Notes under the pieces: model-generated
What the model was told of the DNA's origin: nothing
What the model saw: the letters and a program-made list of their open reading frames with translations, nothing else
Databases searched by the model: none
NCBI GenBank assembly: GCA_944472155.2
Contig: OX235271.1
Span: 84,457,256-84,521,255 of the forward strand
Reading direction: 5' to 3'
DNA: 64,000 nucleotides
DNA from: Trichobilharzia szidati
Taxonomy: Eukaryota > Platyhelminthes > Trematoda > Strigeidida > Schistosomatidae
Part shown: one piece after another, positions 11,240-22,359 of the stretch
How the letters are laid out: every line of letters starts with the position of its first letter
Position numbering within the stretch: the first letter of the stretch is position 1
Made by a program: the position numbers and the translations under genes

Positions 11240-11810
11240 TTTAAAGATACACTAGCAGCTGTTGTGTGATCAGTATCTACTCCATAATATAATGAAGAGG
11301 AATTAATTGGTCTGCACTTTCCTTTTTTGAGTTAAGTTAAGCTGGGTAGTGCTTTCGAAAGCTCCGAGATATGTTTCTTAATCAACCTGTTATGTACCTA
11401 GTTCCAAAAAAGCAGGCGAATATATAAATGCACATTGAGTTGAACAGTCACGGTAACATTTCTTAAATAATAAGATTCACCAATGAACGGTCAGTGTAAG
11501 TAGTAATAAAGGTCATTCGTATAAAGCTTTCAGAATTGATCTTCGTTGTGAAAATAATGTCTGAATGTCATTCACAAGATCTAAATTGACTATGATCGAT
11601 TGATAATTATGATAATTGATATGATTGTATTCGAAACGTCATCTAATAAATAGTATTGTTTCACTGTGTGAGATACGTTTGATTTTTATGGGTCCAACTA
11701 AAAAAATGAAGTTATTTTTTCGAATTATTACTCAAGAATGTTTTCTTTTGTAGTAGATTGAAAGGATTGTTTTATTTTAGCCAGTATTTAGCTAATTATT
11801 GCTTCTGTTT
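11240..11810. other. No gene seen
   Basis: AT-rich. A possible PLE-end-like string (TTGTATTCGAAACGTCATCT) lies at 11625-11645. Confidence 0.5.
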
Positions 11811-12145
11811 ATTGATTATGTTGGACCGTGATCCTCAGCCTCAGTTGACATATCGCCTCCCGGTACGGAAGACCTTTGATGATATCCGAAGACTAATATT
11901 ATGTTATTTTGGTTGATGGTAACTAGCAGTGGAATCCGGGATGCTCATTGCAACCTATTTGAGATTCCTTAGCTGAATGTTCCTTCATCCCCAGTGAATG
12001 ATGTTGTTCCAACTGAGACCCAAAGCCTGCTTTAGCATTTGTTACGATGGTTGCAGATTCCGAGTCTCCCTGGGAACATCACCACGTCCCACAGATGCAG
12101 GTATGTCCAGATGACGAATCCTGAACAGGACGAAATGCGACCTGA
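11810..12145. repeat. Sm-alpha-1-type repeats in opposite orientation
   Basis: Two hammerhead-bearing copies lie head to head. On the - strand, 11929-11986 begins CAGTGGAATCC and ends TTAGCTGAATGTTCC, matching the reversed Sm-alpha-1 ribozyme but with GAAAC destroyed. On the + strand, 12096-12140 is the forward version. The first half also matches 50680-50830. Confidence 0.65.
12107..12140 (+). ncRNA. Sm-alpha-1-type hammerhead remnant
   Basis: CCAG (12107-12110) is followed by ATGACGA (core with C3 changed to A), helix II ATCC/GGAC with loop TGAACA, and GAAA at 12132-12135. The published Sm-alpha-1 ribozyme has the same AUCCAG / GUCC / GGACGAAA order. The mutated C3 and the lost 3' stem-I strand make it inactive by inference. 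Confidence 0.55.
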
Positions 12146-12334
12146 TAAAATAATCAGGTTTACTCACTAGTCATAAAAGAATACTACAGAAATTAGAATT
12201 AATAGAGTAATTGGATTTCAACTCATCCTCTGAATGGTCAATGGATTGGTCTTGGTTGCGCCCTGTTGAAGAGTCCCAAGCTAGTGCGAAATAGTTGTCC
12301 ACTGCTCCCTGGTTTTCAGTGACTTCCATTACTC

Positions 12335-12860
12335 TCAGGTCTTTCTGGAGATCAACAGCACTCAGCATGAAAAATAAGATCCGAATTTTCAACTCCAATG
12401 TGAAGTCAGTAATACAATACGGATCAGACACTTGGCGCATCACGAACGGCACTTCAAACAAACTATAGACCTTCATCAACAATTATCTTTGCTCAATACT
12501 CAAGATCAGGTGGCCAGAAAAGATCAGTAATAGTGAGGGATCTCTGGGAGCGAACCAACCAGGAACCAATTGTCCAACAAATATACAGGAAGAAATGGAG
12601 ATGGATTGGTCATACTCTGAGAAAACCATCAAGTGACATTACACACCAGGCCATCGCTCAAGTGGAACCCGAATGGTAAATGGCGAGTTGGTTGTTAGTG
12701 CGAGGGTGACTTGGAGGAGGTCATTTGAAGAGCAGATGAAAGCAAGTGGGCAGACATGGAGCCAGGCGATGAAAACTTTAACAGGGAACGGAATGCAATG
12801 GAGATGTGTAGCTGAAGCCCTATGTTCCTCTAGGAACTAACTATAGGAGACAATAATAAT
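12335..12860 (+). mobile_element. RTE-clade LINE tail (SR2-like), 3' end
   Basis: A broken frame reads [20 protein letters not shown], then [20 protein letters not shown] and a [19 protein letters not shown], ending in AAGCCCTATGTTCCTCTAGG and an AATAATAA tail. This is the C-terminal region following the reverse transcriptase in RTE elements. Numerous frameshifts; no RT core is present here. Confidence 0.8.
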
Positions 12861-12993
12861 AAGTAGTAATATATATGTTTGTAAAAACTCGAATCTGAAT
12901 ATCTTATTGTGTTCATCATTCTACTAGTTATATATATTGAATAAGAAAACTTAATTCCATTCCTTATGTGTGTTTTTTTCAATACCATTACAG

Positions 12994-13128
12994 AATGATG
13001 TATGCTCACCAGGTGGAACTACAATTCAAGGTGTTTATGCTTTAGAAAAAGGCGGTCTAAGAGCTACTCTAATGGATGCTGTACAAAAAGTTTGTGCACA
13101 TGGAGAAGCATTAAGTAAAAAATCATGA
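12994..13128 (+). CDS. P5CR: Pyrroline-5-carboxylate reductase, terminal coding exon (44 aa)
   Basis: This is the last coding exon of a P5C reductase, the enzyme that reduces 1-pyrroline-5-carboxylate to L-proline with NAD(P)H. Seen: a pyrimidine-rich tract and CAG acceptor end at 12993, and an open frame starting AAT runs to TGA at 13126-13128. The peptide begins NDVCSPGGTTIQGVYALEKG, continues with GGLRATLMDAV, and ends in a short basic tail (SKKS). The SPGGTT motif followed by LExGGxR and an AV-rich helix is the signature of the C-terminal dimerisation domain in this family. The catalytic and Rossmann parts must be in earlier exons, which I did not find in this window. The tail stops soon after the conserved helix, so there is no long extension like that of vertebrate isoforms. 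No AATAAA is obvious just downstream. The exon is flanked on the left by an RTE LINE tail. Confidence 0.9.
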   Translation, partial: NDVCSPGGTTIQGVYALEKGGLRATLMDAVQKVCAHGEALSKKS

Positions 13129-13700
13129 TATCTCTGTACTGCCTTGTTTTGTTTCGTTTCTCATAATGCATGTCTTCTTATGATATGATATTACATAATG
13201 AATTACATAAATGACTGACTGACTGATTGATTGATTGAATGATCGATTGATCGACTGAAACGCTTTTCTTTTGTCCTATATTATGTATGTATATGTGTGT
13301 ATCACTTCGATATGTGCTTTCCATTTGATACGCAAAAGTGATTTTCCTTTTTTCTTTTCCTTTTTTTGCATCTACTTATTTATTTGCATAACTTTTGACA
13401 AAAATATTTGTACCTTTGCTAATGCGAATCTATGTATTTTTAAGTGGAAAAAAAACGAAACTGTGGGCTTAGTCGTGTTATTCCATTTTCTTTTCTTCCC
13501 ATGGGATATTTTCACGCCCTTGAATTTTTGGTGTACTTAAGTAGAAGTCAATCATGTATGTGTGTGTGAGTGTGTGTATTTCACCTTAGCTATATTCATT
13601 GGAAAATATTCAACTTTCTGTCCGATAAGTGGTGAAGTAGTGTGAAATGTTAGCGATGGGTAATGAAAGCAAATGGGTTACAAAAGTCAGTCAATTTATG
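13129..13700 (+). other. Probable 3' untranslated and downstream region of P5CR
   Basis: T-rich, with GACTGACTGATTGATTGATT at 13214-13240. An 89-codon frame (13271-13540) is low complexity and not considered coding. No clear poly(A) signal. Confidence 0.5.
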
Positions 13701-13706
13701 TCAGAG

Positions 13707-14340
13707 CCTCAGAATGGTCGGGGGTGGGTGCCTTGCGCTGCGGGTTGGCCACCCCTCCGCACACCTCTTGAAATGCTCCCGTATGACCGGGCGTCTTACA
13801 TAGCCTCTCCTGAGGAAGTCCTACTCACTGCCTTCAAGTGGCGGAGGTGTTTTTCACCAAAGTGAGAGGGCGAAAGCGGATGTCCGGCGCTCTTCACCGG
13901 GTTGACTGTCTATTAGATGACAGTCTAGAGGAGATGGCTAAACCCTGATTCCAAACCTCCAACGACTGGCGTATGAAGCTCACTGGAGCTCACCGGCAGA
14001 CGTATGGACAAAGGGCTTGTTGGATGTCCTGGATGTCTGACCCCATTCAAAAAGGCGTATGAACCGAACTCCGGTCACGGGCTGCCAATGGATAATGGAC
14101 TCCCTACTCCACTCCTACTGCCTTGTAGGTCACACTTGGTTGTGTAAAGGCTAGAGCTGCACTCTCAAACAAAAGGCCGAGCGATTCTGGGAACATCACT
14201 TGTGCCAAATTCCCATGAAACTTCATGAACTCTCTTCATCAGATCGCCGCGCCTGGGCAGCGATGATTGGAGATGTTCATGAAGCCGGCTCATCCTTCCG
14301 TAGGAGATAGCCGAAGTAGAGTAGAGAGAGTATATGTTCG
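13707..14340 (+). repeat. GC-richer dispersed repeat, copy 1
   Basis: This segment matches 41133-41795 on the same strand at high identity. It starts CCTCAGAATGGTCGGGGGTG and includes CACTGGAGCTCACCGGCAGA, ending near GGAGATAGCCGAAGTA. Base composition is clearly richer in GC than its surroundings. No long frame runs through it. It may be a LINE 5' untranslated part, but I do not recognise the family. Confidence 0.7.
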
Positions 14341-14394
14341 AGTCTCACGTCCGACTTCCCTTGTGTGTGTGTGTTCACCATGCTGCACAGTTCG

Positions 14395-14505
14395 CTTTGT
14401 CATAAACGCCCCGGAAAAGAGGGAAAGATGGGCGTAGGGTTAGCAACTCTACCCTCTAGAAACAACACCACGGCTACTGTGAACATCAAGGCCTGAAGCT
14501 ATTTG
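14395..14505 (+). repeat. SINE-III body fragment
   Basis: GGGCGTAGGGTTAGCAACTC, ACAACACCACGGCTACTG and CAAGGCCTGAAGC match the body of the SINE-III copies. The tRNA-like head is missing. Confidence 0.5.
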
Positions 14506-14939
14506 TCATATTCGGAACTGAAACCTGTTGAATAAAGGTTGTTTATCAAGCTGTTTCACTATGCAAAATGAATTACCTGTGAGTAATTTATTCGTCACTG
14601 GATATAAATGATGATCAGTCATTTTGACAAAAGACTGCTGTTTCTCTCGTTTTGGGACCGTCATGATCAGTGGTGTGCCTGGGTGTTGATTAAGCATAGA
14701 GAGACAGTTCAGACCACTAGAATTCTGGCTATTATTTAAATTCAAAACATAAAACTAGCATTTTAGGCATTTTTGAAATAATGAATGTTGTTGAAGTGAT
14801 TGTGTTCTCTAAGCTGAGTAAATTTCAGTGTAAAGCCTTCAGTTGTTCTTCAGGACGACATCTCTAGAAGTTCTTTATCGGTGTAAAGTGACTTATATTT
14901 GAAATTATTCATGAGGTGAGCCCGATAAAGTTGCTCGCG

Positions 14940-15260
14940 GTTTTGGAGTCCATCATGTTTGATATGAGGACAAATACTCACCGATGACATTGGTTGGCAG
15001 TTGCGCTGTATGTATCACACATTGGCAGAAGTTAAAATTCATGAACCACTGAAATCCGAAAGTGGTTGATTGGCCCACCTCGTCACTTCAAAATCATTGG
15101 CTTGATCGTCGGTGCAGTGGTGGCGGTGTGATGCTGGAAAATAACAAACCAGGACGAAACAGTACTGTCCAGTAATCCTTGATTTTTAGTAGTTCTCGAA
15201 CTGATCAAACTTGAAATCAGCCAAATCTCTCCTATTCTAATTACTATGAAATTACATTTT
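14940..15260 (+). repeat. SINE-I copy, degenerate
   Basis: Forward copy with the 5' part (GATGACATTGGTTGGCAGTT) and hammerhead remnants (CCAGGACGAAACAG, CTGTCCAGTA) near 15150-15175. The CUGANGA segment is unrecognisable (GCTGGAAAATAAC). Confidence 0.65.
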
Positions 15261-15344
15261 ACTGAAGATGCCAACTTTAATTTAGTTTTAATTTTAATTA
15301 GTATATCACACGTTCACATTTATTTTATCAGAAGAATGTTTCTT

Positions 15345-15640
15345 TTTGATTGAACACTAGTTGGTAACTAGTGTAATGTGTCTAGTCCTTTGTTTACTAT
15401 AGACCTTATTCTAATAGTCAAGTTTGCAATGTGGCCAGCATTCTAAGTGGCTCACCATCACGGTGTACTTTGAATTGTTGATATCTGACTGCAGGCGGTA
15501 CTGGGTGATGCGGATTTGAATCTCAGAAGCGACGTGAGTTGATTCAAGGTTGCAGATACGCCTTGCTGACTGGTGATTGCCAACTAGCACGAAACCTAAG
15601 CCCAAGGCTTCCTGCCGATTGCCTCCAACCATCTAAGATA
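15345..15640. repeat. SINE-II, two pieces
   Basis: The left part (15345-15480) is a reversed family end (GATTGAACACTAGTT ... GGTGTACTTTGAATTGTT). The right part (15480-15640) is forward, with hammerhead-like GCCTTG / CTGACTGGTGA / CAACTAGCACGAAACC / CAAGGC. The core contains an insertion and GUC is changed to GCC. Confidence 0.65.
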
Positions 15641-15739
15641 AACTCCTTTCATGATAATAGATTCGTACTGCTAAACATTTGAAAAGCTATGTTGAAATGG
15701 TTGACCAGCAATTCTAGGTTTTGAACAGAGCAGGAACTA

Positions 15740-16800
15740 CAGCTTTTGCAGAATAAAGTGATACCATCTTTTATTTCGTTGCCTCCTCGTCAGCTGCTTG
15801 CAGACCAAAGACATTATTAAATGTATCTACAAAAACACTTTTAACATACTTGCACAGAGTTCATTTTAAACAAAAATCAATCAATCAGTATATGCATACA
15901 GTAATTGTATATATATATAATATTAAACACTATTCCGAACAATAATTATCATACACAATGGAAACTTCTCGGCATTACGCATTCACATGAAAGAGAGATG
16001 AAAATATCCAGTTACCAAGGCAGAAAGACTGATAACTGTTTCTTTCCGAACGCACAAATCAGGTTTCATGCGCTTGATGGAAATGGCTTCAGCAAACAAC
16101 TTTTCGAAGTCTACCTCATGACCCGTGTCAAGGAGATGCCTGGCGATGGCACTGTTTAAAGCATTTGTTCCCTTTAGACATAAGCTTTTTGGTATATGTT
16201 CAGAAAATCGTAGTTATGCCCTTTTTTATGTTCTTCCAATGTAACTGCTCCTGCAGATATATGTAAATTTGTATATACAGTTGGAGTTAACATGAGAAGG
16301 ATATCTATCGATTTTTGATTGCATCAAAGAGCAAGTTGTTCGATAGACGGGAATGAGCTTAGCTGCAGGATAGGCTCTGGCTAGTAACGTACTCAGTCTT
16401 CTGTTGACCATTGTTGCAATGTTTTCACCTTTATAATCATGTTGAATGTAGATTGGCCTTTTCTCCACTATGATTTGTTTGACATTTGAGACTTCAGATC
16501 TTCCATACTTGTTAATGAACCTTTGAGGGTGCCCATTGCTCTTCAACATCTTTTCAAGAAACGCAAATTCTTCCTCTAATTTTTCTATAAAGCATAATCT
16601 CCTAGCTCCATAATATAGAGTCTTGACAAGATCACGTTTAAAGCTATTTGGATAAAAACTATTAAAATGTACGTATTGTCCTTTCCAAGTAGGCTTTCGA
16701 TAAATTGACTTCTGAAGCCTACCGTATTCTAGGCGGTGCATGGCAATATCAAGGAAGTGCAACTTTCCGTCCCTTTCATGTTCAAATTCATTAAGGGGAA
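15740..16800 (-). mobile_element. PLE-B copy: RT C-terminus, GIY-YIG and 3' end
   Basis: On the - strand from about 16795: LHFLDIAMHRLEYGRLQKSI, RKPTWKGQYVHFNS, KSNGHPQRFINKYG, KIDRYPSHVNSNCIYKFTYI and CRSSYIGRT (start of the GIY-YIG motif). A frame break follows, then FSEHIPKSLCLKGTNALNSA, HLLDTGHEVDF and a CVRKE end near 15990. A continuous stretch of about 178 codons (16226-16762) survives. The 3' part continues to a terminal hammerhead at 15748-15797. The YxDD portion of the RT is lost. Confidence 0.82.
15748..15797 (-). ncRNA. PLE-type hammerhead motif at PLE-B 3' end
   Basis: GCAG (15794-15797), CTGACGA (15787-15793, N7 = C), GGAGGCAAC as minimal helix II, GAAA (15774-15777), stem III ATAAA/TTTAT (15770-15774 with 15753-15757) with inner GAT/ATC pairing, cleavage base U at 15752, then CTGC (15748-15751). 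Stems I and III pair perfectly. This is the best PLE-type example in the window. Confidence 0.65.
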
Positions 16801-17355
16801 TAAATGTATGAAATTCTTGGTTTTACGGAATTGTGCATTCCTGGTATAAATTTATTTTTAAATCACTAGTATCCCAATCAGTCTAATTTCTAAAGATCAG
16901 AAACCTAAACATATATATAAATACTTAAATTAAAAAAAACACGGTATTCGTCCCAATGGCAACTAGTCGAATTCTATGATTTATAACACTTCATAAAAGC
17001 AAATAAGAGAATCTCTTATTCAGAACAGTATTTAAGCTCTACCCATCCATCGTCTACTAGTGAAGGAAAGTAATTTATAAACTTACCTATTTACATAACA
17101 TAATCAATTAAAGGAAATATCGATTTTTTAAGAGGGAAGAAAACGGAAAAGCATTTCCTTGAATTCGATCACATTATGTCTGTATCCGTTTGTTTTTTGT
17201 TCAATCAATACATGTCTGATCCAACAAAAGTAAGCAAAGATTATTTATTGGTGTGTTTTGTTTTTCTTTTATATCAAAACTCTCTGTCTCTCGTTTTTGA
17301 GTAGCTGATGAAAAATGAGTCCAAATCTGTCTGGGTGAATTGCTCTTCTTATATT
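16800..17355. other. No gene seen
   Basis: AT-rich, between a PLE-B and an RTE tail. Nothing recognised. Confidence 0.55.
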
Positions 17356-17920
17356 ACTTTTATTATTCTCTTGGGTTCTGAGTGGAACAGTACATCTCCA
17401 TTTCATCCTCTTCTCTGCATCTCTGTTCTCTTTAGCTGGGTCCACGATTGCCTACAAGCTATTATCTCCTCCTCACACCATCTCTTCAATACCAACCAAG
17501 GATCCAGGACCATCTCGTCGATCCCCATTCGTGTTCCACTCAAGGGCTTCGTGCGCTGTCATTTGACGGCGTGCGCCCAATCCATCTCCATTTTCTTCGT
17601 ACATATTTGTTGAGCAATAGGTTCTTAGTTGTTTCGTTCCTAGAGCTTTTTGTTTCTAATTCTTTCCAGCCATGTGAGCTTCACTATGGAGCGAAGGGTG
17701 CAGCTGTTGATGAAAGTCTGTAGTGGTCTGTTGGAAATGCTTTCGGTGACGCGCTGTGCAAGTTTCTGACCTATGTAGAACTGACTTAACATTGGTGTTG
17801 AAAATCTGAATCTTTATGCTGAGTGCAGTAGATGACCCCTAAACTGATTTCAGAATGATGACGGCTATGCGACCGAAACCGACTAGGGCAAAGTTGAACT
17901 TTAAGCACCACTAACCACCA
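17355..17920 (-). mobile_element. RTE-clade LINE tail (SR2-like)
   Basis: The reverse strand carries the same C-terminal region as 12335-12860 (GGTTCTGAGTGGAACA at the 3' end, then CAATCCATCTCCATTTTCTT and TTGAAAATCTGAATC on +). The frame is interrupted, and the reading in the opposite direction is only a shadow. Confidence 0.7.
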
Positions 17921-18059
17921 ATCAGTGAATGACATTGAACGCACCAATCACGTCAAGGAGGCATTTTTGTGTATGGAGTACATATATTTATGAAAAAATT
18001 GCATAAAAACTGTATAAAAGTGTTACAGAGGATACCTTCCTCTCACATGGGATCAAAAT

Positions 18060-18290
18060 AGCTCTCCGTTTCAGGTTGGAGTATCAACAGAGTATCATTC
18101 CATTGTGAGTAAAATTTTATCTTGATAAAGTCTCATAGTGTTATACAGTAATATTTCCCGAGTAATAGATTGTGCTCGAAACGTAATCAGTAAATATTAC
18201 TGCATAAAAACCTGAAACTTTATCAAAATAAATTTTACTCACAAAGGAATTATACTCTACCACAGTGCACAAGTTCTATTCTTATATCAA
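18060..18290. mobile_element. PLE-A collapsed foldback (ends only)
   Basis: Arms at about 18095-18160 and 18175-18265 are inverted copies (AAATTTTATCTTGATAAAG against CTTTATCAAAATAAATTTTA) separated by a few bases around a TGTGCTCGAAACGT motif. These are the terminal sequences of the 10219-11235 element with the whole interior lost. Confidence 0.65.
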
Positions 18291-18311
18291 CAGAGAAATT
18301 TAACCACATGG

Positions 18312-18475
18312 TCTGTATTTTCAGTACAAGTATGGAATTTTCAGCATGGATATCGGTAGCCCAAATTTCACAGGCCGACCATTGATATCAGGTGTGCGTC
18401 GGCAGGAGATCGAACGCCAGACCATATGCATGGTCGGCGAGAATCCTAACCGCTGTGCCACCGACTGTGACAGTG
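18312..18475 (-). repeat. SINE-IV copy
   Basis: Second copy of the family at 1202-1365: body AGTATGGAATTTTCAGCATG on + and a tRNA-like head with box B complement GAGATCGAACGCCAG. Together the two copies define the family in this window. Confidence 0.65.
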
Positions 18476-18711
18476 AATAAATATTCAGTGCAAAGTGAAG
18501 AATTTTAACAAATCGAATCGAACTGTGAAAATATTTGTAGAAAATTGAGAAGATTAGGAACGTTTAAAATGACACATAATCAGTGACCCTAGTCAATAAA
18601 GATGTGATATTGTAAAAGTATACCCATGTGGAGTGAAATTTTGTGAGTTTGATAAATCGAACTTTAATAACTTTGAACGCCCTTTTTAACGTCCGTATAA
18701 GGAAACAAATA

Positions 18712-19000
18712 TTTTGTTCACCCTAACAAACGAAACGGCCATCTGGTGTTTAGATCATTTCAGTTTGGTCAGCAAGCACTATTGGTTGGTGCGAGTGGCA
18801 TTCATCTCAATCAATCAGTAGTGTATAGTTTTAGGACTACTTTAAATTCCCACACATTACCTAATACTTCGGCCAGCCCAAATAAAAGTTCATCAGCGTC
18901 ACCCTTGAACACCTCTGGAGTCGTTCCATCAGGTCCGCCTAATTTGCATTATTTCAGATTGCACAGCTTTTCAGCTGGTACTTGGAGGATCACATAAAAC
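18712..19000. repeat. Unclassified dispersed repeat
   Basis: GATGTTTAGATCACTTC-type and AGCAAGCACTACTGG-type strings here recur at 21875-21985 (AGCAAGCACTATTGG here). An 83-codon frame is open across it but shows no known motif. I do not recognise the family. Confidence 0.4.
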
Positions 19001-19261
19001 TGAATAATTGGTTTACAAGTAGTATCTCATACTTTAATTCCCTCAGGCAAAGAGTTAGAATGTACGGAGAAGCACCATGGTGATGGATACCAGTCTAGAT
19101 GAAAATCTATATTTAAAGACTTCTATTTACTGAATTGCACGATATTCACGACTCAGTTAATTGAAGCACATTGGCGAAAATCACATCGCTACTTCATCTA
19201 AGTGACCCACAAAGGTTAAAATTTCAAGCCTTTTATATTAATATATATACATATATACAAT

Positions 19262-19350
19262 GTTGTACGTGGTAAGGTTGTTAGCCTCACACCTAAGCTT
19301 TCCCCCTTTGCCAGGTCTAATATCGACTATGCAAGGTTTAGGAGTATCGA
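19262..19350 (-). repeat. SINE-III fragment
   Basis: GTTGTTAGCCTCACACCTAA and GCAAGGTTTAGGAGT are a reversed piece of the SINE-III body, with the head missing. Confidence 0.45.
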
Positions 19351-19599
19351 TTACATGGATTTGTGATTAGTTGTCGAATAACTCTCCATTCAATTCTTCT
19401 TATGATGAGCATTGTAATATTGAAACACCGATGCACACATACTACTACTAAAATTCAATTGGATCTGTTTAATAAGCATCATTGTCTAATGAAAAGAGTT
19501 TCCAACTGCTCATACGAAACAGTAGTACATACTATAAGTAACTTATTAATCAAAATTTAAGTTATGTCGAGGAAGATTTCGTCATGAAACAGCTTCAGT

Positions 19600-19890
19600 C
19601 ATAGACCAGTTGGAAACCAAAGATTACTGGTTAGTTGTTTCATCCTATTTTAAGACCCAGGACCTTCAGGTTACGAGGTGAGCCCTCTGGCTACTCAGAC
19701 ACCTAGACGGAATCCAATAGTCTATGAACTCTAACTTCTAATAATTCGCGAAATATACCACCACCGACAAGCAGTATCACAGACAAGTATTTGTCCTCAA
19801 ACCAGACAAAGTAGAGCCTATTAATCATTAGTTCTCACTAGAACTTCAGAAACTCTAAACTGTAGTCAGTGACTGGTAGGCAGCGAATAT
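19600..19890 (-). repeat. SINE-I copy, 5' half
   Basis: Reverse copy with CCCAGGACCTTCAGGTTACG (box-B region), TGAACTCTAACTTCTAATAA and the 5' part (TTCTCACTAGAACTTCAG). The hammerhead region is degraded. Confidence 0.6.
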
Positions 19891-21120
19891 ATTTTGAAGT
19901 GATGGTTTGCAGTTAATTTATTCTGCTATAGTTTTTAAATCCAAAGTTAAAATCAGAGCCTTCTCCTTTTGTCAATATTGAATTGAAGACAGCCAGTTTC
20001 AGCTGAATACTAGTGCATACCGTCGAGTTGATGCACAAGTTATCGATAATCCATAATCTCTATAAATGTATTTCTGTGTAAATAATCTTGAGCGGAGGAT
20101 GCTTAAGCGTTAAAATTGACATGAAAGTTGCATATATTTAGAATACTAATCAGAGACATGTGTAATAAATAGTATCATGCGTCGTATTTACTACTTCATT
20201 TTCAGTAGAAAGTGAAACCACTGAACATTGAAAGAGTTATTTAACACATAAAGATTCTGTAACAATTATGTAGGATCTGAAGATAAAATCGAAAAGCGGT
20301 TAAAATAACCATACGAAAGTAGGTAGATTTTGTTCATTCGCATATTTAAAGTGTTACTTCAGGATTTCATCATGAACTGACAACGGTTAGAGAACCACTG
20401 AAAAACCTGAGAGTATTGGACAGCTGTTTCGTTAACCTAGTTTATGACTATTCAGCAGTACGCACCCAAACTGTGTGGTTCGAACCCAGGACCTTCTGGT
20501 AGCAAGGCGAGCTCGTAGACCATTAAGCCACTGGGACCCGATCCAATGGCCAGCCCATGAATTCCAGCTTCTGACAATTCACGACATAACGCGACCACTA
20601 GCCAATGTCGTCTATGGCGAGTATTTATCCTCACGCCCGATCTTCTGTACCCTACTGGTCACGACTTCCCACTAGACCCCATGTAACTACCTACCTGAAT
20701 AGGGCCAGTCGACCAACTTTGTCATACAAGTAGTTACACTAGAATATAGAAACAATAGTCGGTCTTAAATATTTTCAACATACACCATGAAAATCTACAA
20801 ATCAGGAGAACGAATACCTTCAGTGGTTTATTCATCGAGGATCTTGTAAACACAGGAAATGTAGAAGTAGGAACGTTGAAACCACTAGCATGAAATCAAC
20901 AAATATACTACTGTGGTGGTGTGATACAGACAATGTCTGTAACAACAGAAGATAAGGGCCAGGCAACAGATCTTTTATTACGAAAAATCAACACGTATTT
21001 ATAGATTTTTATGTACATTATTGTAGGTCAATGTTAGTAGAAAATACAGTCTGTTGATTGGTTGTTTCTCACACAAAGTTAACCTTGCATCTCTTGTGGC
21101 TGTGTCAGGTCATCTATATG
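19890..21120. other. No gene seen outside the SINE-I at 20365-20690
   Basis: AT-rich; 20690-21120 may include decayed LTR-like sequence leading into the tandem duplication, without firm support. Confidence 0.5.
20365..20690 (-). repeat. SINE-I copy, nearly full length
   Basis: Reverse copy with all parts in order: tail, hammerhead (20415-20465), tRNA-like head (box B complement GGTTCGAACCCAGGA, box A complement CCATTAAGCCACTGG) and 5' part ending TCACGACTTCCCACTAGA. On the - strand the core is CTGAATA (G8 changed), with GAAAC, AGCT and GTC intact. Inactive by inference. Confidence 0.75.
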
Positions 21121-21290
21121 TTAACTGTAACCGCCTGTCCACCTTGACCTTTGACCTCAATTACTGTCAACCAATTTGGCCAGCAACCATCTCTCACCAC
21201 AACATGACTAATATTTGATACATAAACATTGACCTCAATTACTGTCCACCACTTGGCTAGTAGACAGCTCTCACCACATGTCTGCCAACG
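21120..21290. repeat. Tandem duplication, period about 77 bp
   Basis: TTGACCTCAATTACTGTC and the following CCA, TTGG and TCTCACCACA blocks occur twice (near 21153 and 21230). The surrounding stretch (20880-21300) could be a decayed LTR, but I cannot support that. Confidence 0.5.
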
Positions 21291-21547
21291 GAATATGATT
21301 CTCAAATATTCCCACAGTTCATTCAATACGGCATTAGCAACAAAATACGATATATCTATTTGAACATTCTGAATCTGCAAGTTACACAGTTCAAAGTATT
21401 GAGCAGGTCAAATACTGTGATACGAATAGTCTCGGTTTCTAAAATAAGCTTTGGTGAAATTTCATCTAGAATTGTGTACGTTGTAAAATGTTACTTAATT
21501 TTCAAACTGAGAATGCGATTCCATATATTGCCTATTTACCCAGGCAC

Positions 21548-21790
21548 CTTGAGTCGGTGACACAGCGGTAGAATGCTCGCCAACCACGTATTTGGTCCGG
21601 GGTCCGATCCCTGGCCAATGCATTCCTTTGCCTTGCTAAGGCAGTAATATGAATGGTAAAGGGGGAAGGTCGGTCATGAGGCTAGCAACCCCATCCCGTA
21701 AAAAATAAACACCACTGCTGCTGAAACTTCAAGCCTCTAGCTTGAAGCTCTGTGTTCCACTGGGATGGTAAAGGAGTAAAAAATAACCAA
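21548..21790 (+). repeat. SINE-III copy with tRNA-Gly-like head
   Basis: Head at 21551-21620 (GTGACACAGCGGTAGAATGC box A, GGGGTCCGATCCCTGG box B), body (GGTCATGAGGCTAGCAACCC) and 3' end (GTTCCACTGGGATGG). It resembles 44719 more than 34508 in the head. Confidence 0.75.
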
Positions 21791-22359
21791 GTAGCTGACC
21801 AGAAATCAGATGGTTTGAACTGTTTCTCAGCTGATTCAGACCCGGTATATCGCTGATGAGCTCGGCCCCAAATGGGTGAAACCAACGTCCGATGTTTAGA
21901 TCACTTCGACTTGACTAGCAAGCACTACTGGTTGTTGTAAGTGGTATCCAACTACTCATACCAGTGAATCAGTAGCATATTACCATCAAGCATTTATGAC
22001 CAAATAATCAGAAACCAGTGGAATTATGTCATTAAACACTCTTCTAATAATTGCTGAATTTCAAAAAGACTATCACAATATATCACTAAGTAAAGTCAAA
22101 TAAATTTTGACGAAATTCTCAGAAATATATGAATTTAGTTTCTCATGTAAAATCCAGATTTTAAGGAATACATCTGATTCTCACGAATAATAAATAAAAT
22201 AAAGGTGTAAAGGTTGTACACAAATAAATCTTACGTCTGACATCATTTAGAAATGTCTGAGAAAAAAAAACCACTAGAAGGAGAATTCAGTTGCATCAAA
22301 AGAAAAACTATGTAAGGAAAAAGCTTTTCTTGTCTTAAGCTTTTCCATTTATAGCAGTT

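Noticed and set aside
1..12993. Earlier exons of P5CR
   Set aside because: I looked for the glycine-rich NAD(P)H motif and other conserved P5CR blocks on the + strand and found none among the repeats.
13271..13540. 89-codon frame after the P5CR stop
   Set aside because: Phe/Cys-rich, T-driven composition without splice context; taken as 3' untranslated or intergenic DNA.
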